A stretch of 64,000 nucleotides of DNA from positions 34,213,187 through 34,277,186 of the forward strand of contig NC_088301.1 in assembly GCF_032854445.1 (NCBI RefSeq), written 5' to 3'. A program made the position numbers and the translations under genes. Numbering within the stretch: the stretch's first letter is position 1; each line of letters begins with the position of its first letter. Origin of the DNA: Liolophura sinensis (Eukaryota > Mollusca > Polyplacophora > Chitonida > Chitonidae). The notes beneath the pieces were generated by a model, which had not been told where the DNA came from, searched no databases, and was given only the letters and a program-made list of their open reading frames with translations. Positions 60,616 to 64,000 of the stretch are shown one piece after another.

Positions 60616-62309
60616 CCCAATTTCCAAAACAACGCACAACATTAGTTTCCAATGGAATATGCAAGAAATACTATAAAATAGGAAATAAGAAATGATAAGA
60701 TGTAATAGGTAAGCATTCGTCAGTTTTCAGTGATGAAGGGAAGACATTCGATACTCTGTACATGGTATCCAATTCAAATTCCATACGTGCAATCCGTAAA
60801 CCAGCTATGTATATTCTCGCCTGTGCAAACTGCGTTCTTATATTCTTTGTCTGACCATATGACTAACGTTCTTGCACACTTATAATCTCTCTACCAAAAC
60901 CGCTGAAAAGAGTATAGATTTTATTTTGCATCTTAGTGGTTGCTTTCTTACAAGGATAATCCACATAAACACTAGAGTCTAGAGAGTCGCCTATAATCAG
61001 CTGTCTGTAAAATCAGTCATATTCACTAGCAAAATTGCCTTTCCTCCGTGACACGTAACAACACAAGCTCTACACATTGACATGTTGATCGCCCATATTA
61101 TTACAAAGAAAATTCAGTTAGAATACTTATTCTAATTCATAATATTAAACTCCATAAGCTTAGTTTCGACACCAAGAACTTATGGCCTCGGTTGACGTCA
61201 TAATTATTCAAAAGTAGGTTGCATGCTGATTAATGGGCGTGGGGAATAATTTGTTTTACATTGGCTGCGAATAGACTACATGGTTTTAATTTCCTTACGC
61301 CCATCTCTAAACCCACAAAGCCGTGAGACCATATACTACAAGAGATAAAATAAAATTCATTTATTAAAGTTATATCATACTAAAATGTGTAAACAATTTC
61401 AAATATGCAATGTTTGTAACACGGTTTACAGTTAAGTCGATAGCAGTTTAGGTAACTGGTGTCGCCCTCCGTCAAAAACATGTTGAACTACGCCAAGTAT
61501 CGAGCATGCCACTGGTTGTTTAATTATGACGTCTCACGAGGCAATGTGTTCTTGCCGTCCAAACCGACTATGACATTATGAGCGAGAAAAATTGCTCTAA
61601 CTTCATTTTCGTTGCAATAATATAGACTTCCAACATATCCATGTGTAGAGCTTGTGTTGTTACATGTCCACTGACTAAAGGCAATTTGACAGCGAGTATG
61701 ACAGAGAGCTGAATTTTACAGAGGGCTGAATATATGCGACTCGTTAAAAGAAATGGACTATATTGAAATTGACAACGACTATGATTTTCATCCATTCTTC
61801 ATCTCTTTACGGACGGTTGGCAAATTTCAGCGTTTACACAGTGAGTTATTAGTATTTTAACACTAATACTATTAGTATTTTTAATACGACGGTATTGGTA
61901 ATCAAGATACAACTTTCATTCACAATTGCAATTTACTTACTACAGAATGTTTTTTTTTAAATGCACGTGAAATGCCTTGACTCGTATTCAGCATTCTACT
62001 ACACAGAATTTCGCCTTAAATCAGAAACTTTGGACCAATAGCGTACGCCGATCATGTTGAAGCATGTTCCCATGCATCATGTTTGTATAATCAGTTGCAA
62101 TTAAAGCCTGTCTTGTTTGCTATCGATATGAATGCTATCTACCACGCGGAACTAATCCATAATATTCACAATGATAATGTGATCTTCCCACACCACAGAA
62201 TATTACTCACTAACTAACTAAGACTAACTAAATATTGAGCAATGTATTTCACTTTTATATTTATATTTACATTATACTCCCAAACCTTGTGAAATTAATA
62301 CATACAAAG
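60616..62309. other. AT-rich intergenic DNA
   Basis: Nothing supportable was found. Confidence 0.35.
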
Positions 62310-62318
62310 CTTTACATG

Positions 62319-62587
62319 GTGAGGCCTCCGTGGCTGAGTTGGTTAGCGCGCTAGAGCAGCGTAATGACCCAGGAGTCTCTCACCAATGCAGTCGCTGTGA
62401 GTTCAAGTCCAGCTCATGCTGGCTTCCTCTCTGGCCGTACGTGAGAAGGTCTGTCAGTAACGTGCGGATGGTCGTGGGTTTCCCCCGGGCTCTGCCCGGT
62501 TTCCACCCACCATAATGCTGGCCGCCGTCGTATAAGTGAAATGTTCTTGAGCACGGCGTAAAAACACCAATCAAATAAATAAATAAA
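62319..62587 (+). mobile_element. SINE family A, full length with 9-bp target-site duplication
   Basis: This is the best reference copy. It has A box TGGCTGAGTTGG at 62331-62342, B box GAGTTCAAGTCC at 62399-62410, body CTTCCTCTCTGGCCGTACGT and GGGCTCTGCCCGGTTTCC, and 3' end CACGGCGTAAAAACACCAAT then (AAAT)n. CTTTACATG flanks it at 62310-62318 and 62588-62596. Confidence 0.97.
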
Positions 62588-62596
62588 CTTTACATG

Positions 62597-63903
62597 ATTC
62601 ATGTTCAAAACTTCATAGAAGGAGTTGTCTCCCTTCCTCATTCTCGTGTTTGTTATGCTGTACCACAACGTGCGTGTAGCCGTCACTTTTCCTAAAAGAT
62701 ATCGAACTTCATTCTAGGCAAACCACCTTTCTTATGAAATATTGTCTCTGTCAATAAGATCATAACATTTTCACTGTGGTAATATCCAAAAGGGTGTGGT
62801 AGATTGCAGGGGGTGAGGTGTGTACAGTGGCCCTTCGGCAATCTTAGACAAAATGTTCTTTCAAAAGCATATTTCTCGTTCTGCAGAAGAGTATAAAAAA
62901 TTAATGATGCATCACCACGATCTATCTCTGTGTGGCAAAAGTATTCAGTTTAAGTTAGTACTCCAGCAGTCCCCTAAGTCTTGGGTGAGGTTAAAGCTGC
63001 TGGCGCTGCTCATGTGTAGAATCAAATTATATGTACATGTAGGGCCTACATATATTCACTGACATCAGTTTTATAAGAAATCGCTTCTCTTGTCGTGCTT
63101 TATTATAATACAATAAGCAAAATGCTCTCAACATTGGAATCTAACACACCAGTCACCTTGGTAATAATCGACTTTACTTCTGTGGTCAGATAAATTCATA
63201 CAAGGTGAACATGTAACGGACGATGTAGGACCTACAGCGTGGTCTTTATATTCCAGATGGTATTTCCGTGTCCTAAGTCTTACTTTCCTATACGTGATAC
63301 TTTTCTATAGATGATTGCATCTTCCGTACATGCATTATACTTTACGTCGACGAATTCGATCAATGGTGTATAGATGACTTTACATCTTGATGACCACATG
63401 AAAACCAACAATGTGTAATTATAACCTTGCGTGACCGTGAAATGTCATATAGACTTCGTAGTCGAAAGGTTCATTCTTGGGTCAACGTATATTAAATATA
63501 ATGGAAGGTAAGACCTGCATGCTTTCTTGGAGATGTTTTAGCGCACGAAATTAAATTACTGAACGAAATGTAATAAAACGACCAAGGCTTGAAGTTAAGC
63601 TCCAAATGAGAAAACCAAATTTACGCGCAATTAAAGGCAATTTAGTGAGTGATTTGTTGAAGCCACATACGGTCATCATCGCTATATACAATGGAGGCTC
63701 ACATACCGGTACTATGAGGGAGATAGGCACTGTTACTTGTGGACTTGTGAACGTTATGAGGTGTGCTTTACTATTGATGTCAGCTTGGAGGTAACATTGT
63801 CCCCATTGGCTGATGGCAATCTGTATTGTAACTGATGATAAAATGCCATATCCTAAAGAATATTGTTGTGGAGAAGGCGTTGGGGGAGGGGGGGGATGAG
63901 GGG
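62597..63903. other. Intergenic DNA
   Basis: Nothing supportable was found. The ORFs of 60-80 codons look random. There is a short G-rich run at 63880-63905. Confidence 0.35.
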
Positions 63904-64000
63904 GATGCTCCGTGACTGAGGTTGATAGCGCGCCAGCACGACGCAGTGACCCAGGAACCTCTCACCAATGCGGTCGCTCTGCCCATGCGGCCTTCCTCTC
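63904..64000 (+). mobile_element. SINE family A, cut by the window end
   Basis: GATGCTCCGTGACTGAGGTT, GATAGCGCGCCAGC, CTCTCACCAATGCGGTCGCT and CTTCCTCTC match the head and early body. The B-box part (GTGAGTTCAAGTCCAGCT) is deleted. The element continues past the window. Confidence 0.88.

Noticed and set aside
1-64000. CRISPR arrays, operons, prophage or bacterial defence systems
   Set aside because: There are no spaced direct-repeat arrays, no polycistronic genes and the coding genes are spliced animal genes.

Overview
The window reads as nuclear DNA of an invertebrate animal, most likely a lophotrochozoan such as a mollusc or brachiopod. The reasons are spliced genes with GT/AG introns, large AT-rich non-coding tracts, many tRNA-derived SINE copies whose style I remember from molluscan genomes, and one scaffold gap of exactly 200 N (2280-2479). 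Nothing looks bacterial, plasmid or viral. The phylum is inference; the SINE type and the DMRT gene argue for a bilaterian.

Only two genes can be supported. (1) A class A (rhodopsin-type) GPCR on the minus strand has its first coding exon at 4812-3941 and its second at 1127 to about 769. The two are joined by a phase-1 intron inside TM6 with a perfect GTAAGT donor and a pyrimidine-rich TTTCAG acceptor. Its first exon needs at least two, probably three, single-base frame changes to be read through, so it is either a young pseudogene or an indel-prone stretch of the assembly. (2) An intact DMRT4/5 (DMRTA-type) transcription factor on the plus strand has coding exons at 35581-36010 and 42040-42776, a 6.0 kb phase-1 intron and a predicted length of 388 residues. 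The DM zinc-binding domain lies in exon 1 and the DMA domain in exon 2. A 3' UTR with several AATAAA signals runs to about 44035.

The rest (about 5-35 kb and 44-64 kb) has no convincing gene. It holds ten sizeable SINE copies of one family (two with perfect 9- and 14-bp target-site duplications), a second tRNA-headed SINE family, a recurrent roughly 300-bp non-autonomous element, a second diverged repeat linked to it, a 137-bp MITE with GGGCCCA ends, and microsatellites. Between these lie several islands of higher complexity (about 19.3-19.8, 22.4-22.7, 28.3-29.6, 40.7-41.6, 46.2-46.5 and 57.6-58.3 kb). They carry no good ORF and are reasonable candidates for conserved cis-regulatory DNA of the DMRT gene. 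One contains a near-perfect 29-bp hairpin of two opposed CACCTG boxes around a TTAATTG core.

I found no evidence for a CRISPR array, operon, phage or other novel multi-gene system. The items most worth following are the broken GPCR, the hairpin E-box element, the recurrent family-C element, and two repeat-derived structures (the 94-bp direct repeat in the DMRT intron and an 18-bp decayed minisatellite).
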